Assembly: GCF_039545035.1 (NCBI RefSeq)
Contig: NZ_BAABRO010000002.1
Span: forward strand, 682,001-746,000
Source of the DNA: Novipirellula caenicola
GTDB taxonomy: Bacteria > Planctomycetota > Planctomycetia > Pirellulales > Pirellulaceae
Reading direction: 5' to 3'
Length of the DNA: 64,000 bases
The notes under the pieces are model-generated. The model was not told where the DNA came from and made no database searches. It was given only the letters and a program-made list of their open reading frames with translations. The position numbers and the translations under genes are program-made. Below are positions 1 to 8,356 of the stretch, one piece after another (within the stretch, counting starts at the first letter, position 1; each line of letters begins with the position of its first letter).

Positions 1-2410
1 CAATACCCAGCGTGCGTTGACCGTGATCGCGGTCCGAATGGCAGCGGGCGAACTGCTTGCCCGGCTCGGCAAACCGGTTCCTGTGGTGCTTGAGATTCCT
101 CGTTCGTTGCCAGCCTATGTCAATCATTCCATCGACGGTGATCGACCTGCAGCCACCGCGGATACCTCGTTTTATCACCACAGTCACGATGGTCGTTTGA
201 ATCATCCGATCGCCGCGGCGCTTCGCGATTATGCCGGCGCAGGCCGTCAGATCGTGTTGCTAACCAGTGACCAAAATTTGACAGACGAGCTGGCTCGTGT
301 TGGTGGCCGCTGCTTTGCATTGCGAGCCGACCGCGTGGTGCATGCTCACCGTCCACTGTGGAAACCGCACTATGCGACGGAGCAATATATCGGCCCGCAT
401 CCTCATACTTATGGCGACCACCTCGTGGGTGAACACCCTTCCTATCAAACCGACGATTATCGCGTGAACGATATCAACCGTGATCTCGACATGGCTTGGC
501 GAGAAACCTACGGGGCAAGCGTTAACGCCGAGGCCGCTGCCCCATCGCACCATCGCGCTGCGAATCAGTTTTACGGCAGCCATCCCGTGCGAACCGATGC
601 GGCTCGTGACGGAGCCATGTTCCGCGATGGCTACTACTACGCCGACACCTACACGACATCCGCTCCGCACTCGATCGACGCCACGGTGGTGCCGCGGCGA
701 AACAGCGTGCCCCAAGATCGTATCGTCACCGACCGCGGCCAATTGAATGTGATGCGTCATGGCGAGTCGTCAGATCCTGCTTTTTTTTTAACAGTCGACA
801 GCCCTATTGATCAGGCGCCCTCGATCGATGCCGTCGCCGCCGCCCGACTGCGGGGATTGATGGTGACGCACATCACCCATTTGATGCAGCAAGATCCCAA
901 TCGTTTGTCCGACGCGTTGGGATTGGCAAGCGTGGATGCTTCGACCATCCGTCGTTGGCAAAGTGAGTGCCGGTTGGTTTGCCGCGTGCCCAAGCTTCGC
1001 GGTTTTGACGCTCGCGTGTTGGTTGGCTGCGGAGTGACCGATCCCGCGCAGCTAGCGTCGATCCATCCCACCGACTTGCTGCAACGTGTCGAAGATTTCT
1101 TGGCGACCGAGCAGGGCCAAAAGGTATTGCTGAGCGGCAGCAGTCGTGAACTTTCACGAATCACCAGCTGGATTGCCGCGGCTAACAGCTGGGGTCCCGA
1201 AAAAGGCCCCCGCTATGTCGATGGCCGAGCGATTCGAAAAACCAATCGTCAATCGCGTCGCACTAGCGATCGCTCGCAATTCAGTGATCACCAAGGCCTC
1301 GGCTACGACGATCTGGACGATGCCGAAGTCCGTTACGGCATTGTGACGATCAACGGGTACCGTCGCGACCACGACGGTCTGCGTGTTGCCCGCGACCGCT
1401 CAGCCCGATCCGACTCAGCCCGATCCGACTCAGCCCGATCCGACTCGACTCGATCCAGCTCAGCACGATCCAGCTCGCGGCGTTCCAGCTCGATGCGATC
1501 GGGTACGACTCGTTCGCTTCGCCGCGGCCGCACCACGGAATCAAATCGTCGCCGTTACTCGGAATCCAACGACGACCGATCATCGCGTCTGGCGGGTCTG
1601 AGTGCTCGCTCGGGCAACCGCGAAACCCGACAAGCCGATTCGAATGAGGAATCGAATTACCGTGACTCGCGAAACCGCGACGGATACAACTCTGACCAAA
1701 CAACTCACGGGGAATCAAGTCAGTCGTCGCGTGGCGAACGATCGCGTCGTCGCCGCTCGAACCGCGACGGTTCAACGTCCAAACGCGATGTCGTCCGTTT
1801 GTCCGACCGTGAAGCCCAGCCTGAGTCGCGTTCCTTTGACCGCAGCGACCGCGAGCCTCGTGAATCACGTGAGCTACGTGAATCTCATGAGCGACGCGAA
1901 TCGCGTTCGATGCGAGATCGATCCGAGACGCGAGCCGTCAAATCGCGTGAACCTCGCGACACCGAATCGGAGCTTCGCTTTTACCTACAACGAGACAGCC
2001 CGGTCGTGGACGCACCATCGATTGGCCCACGTATGGCCGACCGTTTGAGCAAGATTGGAATCCATACGGTTGACGATTTGCTGAACGCCGATCCAGATCG
2101 CGTCGCAGACAAACTTGGCAATCGCCGCATCGATGGCGACATCGTGTTGGCTTGGCAACAACAGGCGACGCTGGTTTGCCGGATCCCGATGCTTCGCGGA
2201 CATGATGCACAACTGCTGGTCGCAGCCGAGATCACCAGTCCCGAAGAATTGGCGGACCAAGAGGTCGAGGAACTGTTCGGCCGAGTGGACCCGATCAGCC
2301 GCAGTCGTGAAGGCAAACGGATCATTCGCGGCGGCAAGCTTCCCGACAAGGAAGAAGTCGGCGAATGGATCCGCAACGCCAAAGTGAACCGAGAACTGTT
2401 GGTCGCCTGA
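1..2410 (+). CDS. DUF4332-type helix-hairpin-helix protein with Arg/Ser-rich linker (5' end outside window)
   Basis: The frame is open to the left edge; the first start-like codon is a TTG at 17 but in-frame codons precede it, so the gene is probably truncated. Numbering from the TTG, two homologous modules of about 130 residues (about 259-393 and 655-790) each carry a DxP.IDxAPSI-like opening and a L.CR.P.LRG.DA core, resembling DUF4332, a helix-hairpin-helix-type fold. The modules flank a roughly 260-residue polar linker dominated by Arg, Ser, Asp and Glu, including an SARSD pentapeptide repeat. The N-terminal 110 residues have a hydrophobic strand followed by TSD, reminiscent of NYN/PIN-like nuclease folds, but I cannot confirm this. 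Role unknown; nucleic-acid binding is an inference from the HhH-like modules and basic linker. Confidence 0.7.
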   Translation, partial: NTQRALTVIAVRMAAGELLARLGKPVPVVLEIPRSLPAYVNHSIDGDRPAATADTSFYHHSHDGRLNHPIAAALRDYAGAGRQIVLLTSDQNLTDELARVGGRCFALRADRVVHAHRPLWKPHYATEQYIGPHPHTYGDHLVGEHPSYQTDDYRVNDINRDLDMAWRETYGASVNAEAAAPSHHRAANQFYGSHPVRTDAARDGAMFRDGYYYADTYTTSAPHSIDATVVPRRNSVPQDRIVTDRGQLNVMRHGESSDPAFFLTVDSPIDQAPSIDAVAAARLRGLMVTHITHLMQQDPNRLSDALGLASVDASTIRRWQSECRLVCRVPKLRGFDARVLVGCGVTDPAQLASIHPTDLLQRVEDFLATEQGQKVLLSGSSRELSRITSWIAAANSWGPEKGPRYVDGRAIRKTNRQSRRTSDRSQFSDHQGLGYDDLDDAEVRYGIVTINGYRRDHDGLRVARDRSARSDSARSDSARSDSTRSSSARSSSRRSSSMRSGTTRSLRRGRTTESNRRRYSESNDDRSSRLAGLSARSGNRETRQADSNEESNYRDSRNRDGYNSDQTTHGESSQSSRGERSRRRRSNRDGSTSKRDVVRLSDREAQPESRSFDRSDREPRESRELRESHERRESRSMRDRSETRAVKSREPRDTESELRFYLQRDSPVVDAPSIGPRMADRLSKIGIHTVDDLLNADPDRVADKLGNRRIDGDIVLAWQQQATLVCRIPMLRGHDAQLLVAAEITSPEELADQEVEELFGRVDPISRSREGKRIIRGGKLPDKEEVGEWIRNAKVNRELLVA
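1400..1504 (+). repeat. 15-bp coding tandem repeat (SARSD units)
   Basis: Three perfect copies of the 15-mer TCAGCCCGATCCGAC are followed by about four degenerate copies in the same frame. Each copy encodes Ser-Ala-Arg-Ser-Asp or a variant. Because the unit is a multiple of three, copy-number change would alter linker length without a frameshift. Confidence 0.9.
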
Positions 2411-2433
2411 AGAGATTCGCAGAGTCCTCAGCC

Positions 2434-2490
2434 GTAGCCCGTCGGATCAATGCCACCAACGGTGGCACTGGACGGGTAGTTTTGTTTTTG
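2434..2490 (+). terminator. Two-tier stem-loop followed by T-rich tract
   Basis: An outer stem CCCGTC (2438-2443) / GACGGG (2471-2476) encloses a perfect inner hairpin TGCCACC-AAC-GGTGGCA (2451-2467). The outer stem is followed by TAGTTTTGTTTTTG. It lies just after the DUF4332 gene stop and between convergent genes, so it is a plausible intrinsic terminator. A GTAG directly precedes the outer stem, as in the REP-like hairpins elsewhere in the window. Confidence 0.5.
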
Positions 2491-2530
2491 TATAGCGGAG
2501 CGGCGCAAGCCGCCCGGTCAAAATCGAACG
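2484..2530. repeat. Half-copy of an intergenic palindromic repeat
   Basis: The stretch containing TATAGCGGAGCGGCGCAAG, then CCGCCCGGTC and ATCGAACG, closely matches the left arm of the inverted repeat near 23756-23835. It is followed by sequence unlike that element, so it appears to be a solo arm. No coding role seen. Confidence 0.6.
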
Positions 2531-2612
2531 TTGCTTCACGCTCGTTCCCGGCCGCTTCCGCGTCGCGAAAAAAACGACTTGGGGCGTGACGTGGGATTCG
2601 AGATCCGCAGCG

Positions 2613-3629
2613 TCAGCCATCGCGTTGCAAGACAACGCATTCGTCGGTGGACTCCATTCGGATCGCGCCCGGCAGCATACAAACACCGGCCTGGGTTTCG
2701 GACACGTACTGAAATATCCGCTGCCAATGCGAGTGCGACATGCCTTGCATCGGCCACCCCTGTGTCGACCACAATTGCTGCATCGCCCTGATGATCACAC
2801 TGGGGTCGGTTTCTCGATCGCGGTCGATCACCACCGTGTCACCGACGTGCACGTGCTGCATTCGCCAATCATCGGCCATCGATTCGATCGTCTGGACCCA
2901 ATCACGCTGGGTCGCAGCGGCTCTGGAAATCGCTTCACTCGCATCGGGATACTGCGACTGGATCAGCGGGATTAATTCGTGTCGAATCCAATTGCGTCGG
3001 TAATCCCGACTTGCATTGCTTGAATCTTCACACCACGGCTGGTGAATTGCACCGAGTGCCGTCCGAATGCAATCTCGCGAGACGCTCAGCAACGGGCGAA
3101 TCAATACCGTATCCTGTCCTAAGGATCGGTACGGCCGGATCCCTGCCAACCCGGTCGGCCCCGTCCCTCTGAGCAGGTGGTGCAGGACCGTTTCGACATT
3201 GTCGTCCGACGAATGCGCCACCGCGACATAGCGAGCTCCCTGCTGTTCGGCCGTTTCTTGTAGAAATCGCAGCCGCATTTTTCGCAGCGATTCCTCGTCG
3301 CGAGCGTCGGTTTGCTCCGACCGCTGCGCGACGATCGGCAAATCGAGCTGGTCGGCCAATGATCGGACGAACGACTCATCACGATCCGACTCCGCTCCGC
3401 GAGTGGCATGATTGAAATGAGCAATCGTCAAAAATCCGCTGGGCGGATCGGCCCCAGGTTGCTGTCGCAAATGATGCATCGCTCGCACTAGCGCCACACT
3501 GTCGGCACCTCCGCTACAACCAATCACGACGCCGACGCCGGACCAACGAAATCGAGGCCACGCCCGCAGAATCGATTGGCATAATTGATCCCAGATTTCC
3601 GGGGGGGGCGAGTTGGCAGTCATGGACAC
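2613..3629 (-). CDS. tilS: tRNA(Ile)-lysidine synthetase
   Basis: Ligates lysine to C34 of tRNA-Ile(CAU) using ATP, so that the anticodon reads AUA; cytoplasmic and normally essential. The PP-loop signature SGGADS is at residues 39-44, followed by a typical N-type ATP pyrophosphatase domain with HFNH, RGAESDRDE and HSSDDNVET motifs and the GL.GI segment. At 338 residues it is shorter than the two-domain E. coli enzyme, so the far C-terminal tRNA-binding domain is reduced. Start is GTG at 3629; an ATG two codons downstream (3623) is equally possible. It is convergent with the DUF4332 gene and divergent from rny. Confidence 0.9.
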   Translation of the reverse strand: MSMTANSPPPEIWDQLCQSILRAWPRFRWSGVGVVIGCSGGADSVALVRAMHHLRQQPGADPPSGFLTIAHFNHATRGAESDRDESFVRSLADQLDLPIVAQRSEQTDARDEESLRKMRLRFLQETAEQQGARYVAVAHSSDDNVETVLHHLLRGTGPTGLAGIRPYRSLGQDTVLIRPLLSVSRDCIRTALGAIHQPWCEDSSNASRDYRRNWIRHELIPLIQSQYPDASEAISRAAATQRDWVQTIESMADDWRMQHVHVGDTVVIDRDRETDPSVIIRAMQQLWSTQGWPMQGMSHSHWQRIFQYVSETQAGVCMLPGAIRMESTDECVVLQRDG

Positions 3630-4315
3630 ACTGGGGCGCGGGTCGAGTTCGGGGGCTTCGGCAGGTCAGGTAGGCAGGTGGCGACGATCGGGTGACGCGG
3701 AACAGGCATTCGAATCCGCGAAACAGGGGCGATCAGGATTTTATTCAGCGGAACTGCCACGCCCCGCATGCCCATCAAGCGGCGAACCCTGCCCCCTCGT
3801 TCGACGGACCCAAAAACGCAACACGTATACATAAAGTCACGTCACAAATGGGAACTTGTCCCCATCTGGGAAACTTTGTTTTGAATCTGTTTCGCGGACC
3901 CTCGACAGCTGTTAATCTGAGACATCCTGAGACCATTTGCACCGAATCATAACGGATGCGACTGGATTTTCAGAGCTGACTGTAAATAAACAAGACTTAA
4001 CATCGACTCCTCTGAACAACAGAATCACCCTCTTCTCGATCATGTTCCCTCTCATCGTCCTGCTAATCGCTCGAGTGACCACGTGGAAGCAGCTTGCTTC
4101 GGCGGGGTCGTTGCTCGTTCGTGCCGAATTGGCAGTCAAGCATATCCTCTGCTTTGCCGAGCTTAGAGAGAACCGAGGAACTTGCGAGTGGAGTATCCCC
4201 ACCGAACACCGCCCCTCTCCGCCGCGGTTAAAAACACGTCTGTCCTCTGAACGTGTGAATCAGTCTGGGAATCGCAAAGGCAGATTCTATTGTTCTCGGT
4301 ACCGAGGACATATAC
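3630..4315. other. Divergent intergenic region between tilS and rny
   Basis: About 690 bases with no convincing gene. The longest open frame here (about 168 codons, plus strand) overlaps the rny start, has no recognisable domain and has a composition unlike its neighbours. The promoters of both flanking genes must lie here, but I could not single out clear -35/-10 pairs. A GAGG about 10 bases before the rny ATG is a plausible ribosome-binding site. Confidence 0.5.
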
Positions 4316-5884
4316 ATGCTCGCATCTTCCGAAACCACGATTCTTTACTCGGCCTTTTCGTTTTTGGTCGGGGCCGCGATCGTTTGGGGCATCACCCAAC
4401 GAATCAATGCGGTTCGACGCACGGTCCAGCAACAGGCGGCTGAAAAGCTAGTCGAAGCGGCTCGCCGCGAAGGCGAAACGCTTCGCAACCAAGCGATTGT
4501 CGATGGCAAAGAATCGGTGCTTAGCATCAAGGCCGAAGCCGAACGGGAAATCGCCGCCGAACGCAAACAATTGCTTCAGCGAGAAGCCAAACTTGACCGT
4601 CGCGAAGAGACGCTGGAACAGCAAGAAGACGGGCTGAGAAAGCAACAACGCGGACTCGAAAGCACTCAGCAGCGACTCGATGCGCAGCTGCGCGCGGCCA
4701 CCGAACAGCGAAACCGGCTCGAAAAGACGATCAAAGAACAGCAAGCGTTGCTGGAAAAGGCAAGTGGGATGACTCGCGAAGAGGCGTCGCAGACCTTGCT
4801 TTCGTCGTTGGAACAGGACCTTGAATCGGAAATCGGTTCAGTCCTGCTGAAGCATCAGAAACGACTTAGCGAGACCGTCAAGGCGCAAGGACGCGAGATG
4901 CTGTTGACCGCGATCCAGCGATTCGCATCGGCTCATACCGCCGAATCCACCACCAGCACGGTCGATGTGCCCAGCGACGACATGAAAGGCCGGATCATCG
5001 GTCGCGAAGGCCGTAATATCCGCGCGTTTGAAAAGGCCACCGGCGTCGATGTCATTATCGATGATACGCCCGGTGTGGTGATCGTCAGCGGGTTTGATCC
5101 GGTTCGCCGCGAGATCGCTCGTCAATCGCTGACACGGCTGATCAGCGACGGTCGCATCCACCCATCACGCATCGAGGACGTCGTCGAGGAAACGACCAAA
5201 GAGATCGACGACATGATCATCCAAAAGGGGCGTGAAGCCGCCGATGAGGTGAATGTCAGCGGATTGCACGATCGTGTGATCCAAATGCTCGGTCGATTGC
5301 ATTTCCGTACTTCGTACAGCCAAAATGTGCTCCGCCACAGTGTCGAAGTCGCCTTCATTTCCGGCTTGCTTGCCGAGATGTTGGGAATGGATGGCGATTT
5401 GGCTCGTCGCTGTGGATTGCTGCATGACATCGGAAAAGCAGCCGATCATGAACTCGAAGGCGGCCACCCCAAGATCGGCGCCGATATTCTACGACGCTCC
5501 AACGAGGGCCCCGAAGTCGTGCACGCAGCCTTGGGGCATCACGACGATATCGTTACCGAGCATCCCTATACGATGTTGGTGGCCACCGGCGATGCTTGCA
5601 GTGCCAGCCGTCCGGGTGCGAGACGCGAATCGCTCGAGCGCTACATCAAACGGATGGAAGAACTCGAGTCGATTGCGACTCGCTTTAACGGCGTTCGACA
5701 AGCGTTTGCGATCAGCGCGGGTCGTGAACTTCGAGTGATCGTTAACAGCGACCGCACGAGCGATGAAGAGGCGGCCACGATTTGTCGCAACATCGCCAAG
5801 GCGTTCGAGAAAGAGCTGACCTATCCTGGCGAAATCAAGGTCACCGTGCTGCGTGAATCACGATTTACCGAAACCGCGAAATAA
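4316..5884 (+). CDS. rny: Ribonuclease Y
   Basis: Membrane-anchored endoribonuclease that initiates mRNA decay. The domain order is canonical: one N-terminal transmembrane helix (about 8-25), a long charged coiled coil rich in Glu, Arg and Gln (about 30-190), a KH RNA-binding domain with [10 protein letters not shown] near residue 224, then an HD phosphohydrolase domain with HDIGKA near 370 and a C-terminal Y region ending [10 protein letters not shown]-like. Length of 522 residues matches the family. ATG start with GAGG upstream. It stands alone, followed by a patch of REP-like hairpins. Confidence 0.97.
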   Translation: MLASSETTILYSAFSFLVGAAIVWGITQRINAVRRTVQQQAAEKLVEAARREGETLRNQAIVDGKESVLSIKAEAEREIAAERKQLLQREAKLDRREETLEQQEDGLRKQQRGLESTQQRLDAQLRAATEQRNRLEKTIKEQQALLEKASGMTREEASQTLLSSLEQDLESEIGSVLLKHQKRLSETVKAQGREMLLTAIQRFASAHTAESTTSTVDVPSDDMKGRIIGREGRNIRAFEKATGVDVIIDDTPGVVIVSGFDPVRREIARQSLTRLISDGRIHPSRIEDVVEETTKEIDDMIIQKGREAADEVNVSGLHDRVIQMLGRLHFRTSYSQNVLRHSVEVAFISGLLAEMLGMDGDLARRCGLLHDIGKAADHELEGGHPKIGADILRRSNEGPEVVHAALGHHDDIVTEHPYTMLVATGDACSASRPGARRESLERYIKRMEELESIATRFNGVRQAFAISAGRELRVIVNSDRTSDEEAATICRNIAKAFEKELTYPGEIKVTVLRESRFTETAK

Positions 5885-6172
5885 CGCCCCAAATGTCGTT
5901 GATCGATCCGCGATCATGTGGGATAAGCTTCCAGCCTGTCATAAGCACTCTCGACAGGCTAGAAGCCCACCCCACCTCCCTCGTAGCGAAAGTCGCGAAG
6001 ACTTTCGTCCACTTTTCCCCCCGCCCGAAACTCTTGGCGAGTTTCGCTACGAAAAGATCTTCCCAATGTCGTTGTTCGCTCCGCGATCACAACGTCCTTC
6101 CCGTAGTGGATCTTGCTAAAGATCCTGCAAGCAACAGCACGAACTTGATGACAGGCTAGAAGCCTATGTCAC
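5885..6172. repeat. Cluster of small palindromic repeats (REP/BIME-like patch)
   Basis: Six hairpins lie in under 300 bases. Type A: GTAGC plus stem GAAAGTC/GACTTTC with loop GCGAA (5983-6006); an oppositely oriented stem GAAACTC/GAGTTTC with loop TTGGC followed by GCTAC (6027-6050); GTAG-T plus stem GGATCTT/AAGATCC with loop GCTA (6104-6125). Type B: AAGCT-TCC-AGCCT (5925-5937), AGGCT-AGA-AGCCC (5956-5968) and AGGCT-AGA-AGCCT (6153-6165), all bounded by GAC or GTC. GTAG followed by a palindrome is the architecture of REP sequences mobilised by TnpA_REP/RAYT proteins. The first two type A units are an inverted pair, like a BIME. Confidence 0.8.
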
Positions 6173-6283
6173 GTGCCGAAACGGGAACGCAGTGCCCAGA
6201 CACGGTTGAGATCCGGTAAACTTCTATACACCGCGACATGCTGTCTCGGCCTCAACCTTTTCTTGTTTCGGAGCGTTCTTGCC

Positions 6284-8353
6284 TTGGCCGCAAATGAATG
6301 GGCATGGTTGCCAACCCCACGCAAAGACATCCTGCCAACGATCCAGGCGGCGCTGCGGAAACGCTTCGTATTCTGTGACGTAATCGCAGACCTATTGTCG
6401 GCGGCCTGTTACGAACCGTGCAACGTGCTGCTGTGGGGGCCCGGGGGCCATGGCAAATCCGAGATGGCGGTCACGGCCCTGCGCGCTCTCGGGCTGCGAG
6501 ACGAAGAGATTTTCATTCAATCCTTTGGCGAAGGGATGAGCGAAGACCGGTTGTGGGGCGGCCCTGACATGGCGTCGCTTGACACTTGTGTCCGCTATGA
6601 CACGACCCGCTCGTTCCTGGCACCGCAATACAAAGTCGTCATCTTTGAAGAGTTGTTTGACGCTCCGGCCCAAGCCCTGCTGCCACTAAAAGATGTGTTG
6701 ACACGTCGCGCGTTCATGAACGGAACCGAGCGAGTCGAGATGTCGGCCAAGGTGGTGATCGCGTGCACGAACAAAGATCCGCGTGAATTCGCCGAAGGCA
6801 GCGATGCGGTACAGGCGTTGATGGAGCGTTTTCTGCTGCAAAAGGAAGTCCGCTGGCCCGGCTACGAAGCCAAACATTATCGCGAACTGTTCGCCAAAGT
6901 ACGCCGAGGGTCGAGCATGGGCGGCAAACAATTGCAAACGATGCTGTCCAAGGTGATCGCAGGACTCAACGAAGAGAAAACGTTCATCATGTCGCCTCGC
7001 ATGGCGATCCAGTCCCTCGAAGTCGTCAGCAACGCGGCAAAGATTCATGGCGACATGACGATTACCGCCGAAGCCTTCCAGAGCATTCGATTTGTACAAG
7101 GGATGCAGTCGTATACGGCCGATCTAGCGAGACGGATTGAGCGGCAATTGCCAGACGAAAAAATCAGCATCCGCCTGACCGAAGCCGATTTTACGCACCA
7201 CGACGACGGGCCTCTCAAAACACCTCGCAATCAAATTCCCGCCCTCATTTCGGAAAGCCTTTCGTCGCGTTTTATCCACTGTGACGAAATCGTCCAAGTG
7301 TTGACGCACGCGTTCTTCCAACCTTGCAATGTGTTGCTGTGGGGCCCGGGCGGTCACGGCAAATCCGACATGGTGATGACGGCGCTGAAAAAATTGGGGT
7401 ATCTCGAAAACGAAATTTTCTTGCAATCCTTTGGCGAAGGAATGACCGAAGATCGTTTGTGGGGCGGCCCCAATATTGCCAAGCTGGACGAGTGCTTGGA
7501 ATACGATACCGACCGCTCGTTCCTGCCGTTCGAAGTCGTCATCCTCGAAGAGATTCTCGACGCGTCGTCGCAAGCACTGTTGCCGCTAAAAGATGTTTTG
7601 ACGCGTCGCGTTTTCATGAATGGCAACAAGTCCGTGCCGATGCGATCCCAGGCGATTGTCGCTTGCACCAACAAAGACCCTCGGCAATTCGCCAAGGACA
7701 GCGATGCGGTCAAAGCACTGCTTGAACGATTTCCGCTGCAATTAGAAGTCCGCTGGCCCTCGTATGATCAAGCGGACTACGAGGCATTGTTCAGCAAAAC
7801 CAATCCCGATGCGGGCCCTGACCGCCGCAAACTCAACCGCATCTACGCGCACGTGATCGCCAATTTGAATGACGATCGAGACAGCGGCTTTCAAATCTCT
7901 CCGCGAATTGCGCTTGGGGGACTGCGACTCGCAGCCAACAGCGTCGGTCGTCATCAACGAAAAAAGATGATCGTCGATGACATTTTGACCATCCGCAACG
8001 TTCAGGGAATGGAGTCTTACAAAAAAGACGTTGAATCGCTGATTCGTGCGGCGTTACGCGAAGGCGGTGTCGAGGTTTTGCTAAGCGACATCGACGAGCG
8101 AGCCCGACAACTGCGTGGCAAGATGCAAGATATCAATCTGAAATTCACCTCCGCCAAAGATCTCGACGACGAAGCGCGCGGCGACGTTAATGACGAAGCG
8201 ATCTCGGACATGGTCGATTTGATGAGCACCATGGATGCACTGAAACATGAATTGTTCAGCATCGAAGTCTCGGACCCGATGCTGATCAAATGGAAAAAAC
8301 GCTCTGAAGCTGCAGTCGACGAGGTTGCTGCGGAGATCGAGGCGGGGAGATAG
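6284..8353 (+). CDS. MoxR-type AAA+ ATPase with two AAA modules
   Basis: Contains two consecutive MoxR/RavA-like AAA+ modules. In each, Walker A is GPGGHGKS (about residues 52-59 and 353-360), Walker B ends hhhFEE or hhhLEE, and sensor 1 is ACTNKDP; both repeat QSFGEGM.EDRLWGGP and LPLKDVLTRR. A helical Glu/Asp-rich tail (about 620-689) follows. MoxR ATPases act with VWA proteins in chaperone-like assembly or metal insertion; here the VWA gene starts 3 bases after the stop. I chose TTG 6284 because GGAG lies 10 bases upstream and the first conserved segment begins soon after. A longer GTG start at 6173 exists, but it abuts a dispersed repeat and would add a hydrophobic leader unexpected for this family. 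The duplication within one chain is unusual. Confidence 0.85.
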   Translation: MAANEWAWLPTPRKDILPTIQAALRKRFVFCDVIADLLSAACYEPCNVLLWGPGGHGKSEMAVTALRALGLRDEEIFIQSFGEGMSEDRLWGGPDMASLDTCVRYDTTRSFLAPQYKVVIFEELFDAPAQALLPLKDVLTRRAFMNGTERVEMSAKVVIACTNKDPREFAEGSDAVQALMERFLLQKEVRWPGYEAKHYRELFAKVRRGSSMGGKQLQTMLSKVIAGLNEEKTFIMSPRMAIQSLEVVSNAAKIHGDMTITAEAFQSIRFVQGMQSYTADLARRIERQLPDEKISIRLTEADFTHHDDGPLKTPRNQIPALISESLSSRFIHCDEIVQVLTHAFFQPCNVLLWGPGGHGKSDMVMTALKKLGYLENEIFLQSFGEGMTEDRLWGGPNIAKLDECLEYDTDRSFLPFEVVILEEILDASSQALLPLKDVLTRRVFMNGNKSVPMRSQAIVACTNKDPRQFAKDSDAVKALLERFPLQLEVRWPSYDQADYEALFSKTNPDAGPDRRKLNRIYAHVIANLNDDRDSGFQISPRIALGGLRLAANSVGRHQRKKMIVDDILTIRNVQGMESYKKDVESLIRAALREGGVEVLLSDIDERARQLRGKMQDINLKFTSAKDLDDEARGDVNDEAISDMVDLMSTMDALKHELFSIEVSDPMLIKWKKRSEAAVDEVAAEIEAGR

Positions 8354-8356
8354 ACG

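Noticed and set aside
3701-3725. ATTCGAATCC sequence resembling a tRNA T-loop
   Set aside because: No acceptor or anticodon stem can be built around it.
3937-4443. 168-codon plus-strand frame upstream of and overlapping rny
   Set aside because: It overlaps the well-supported rny start by over 120 bases in another frame and has no domain or start signal.
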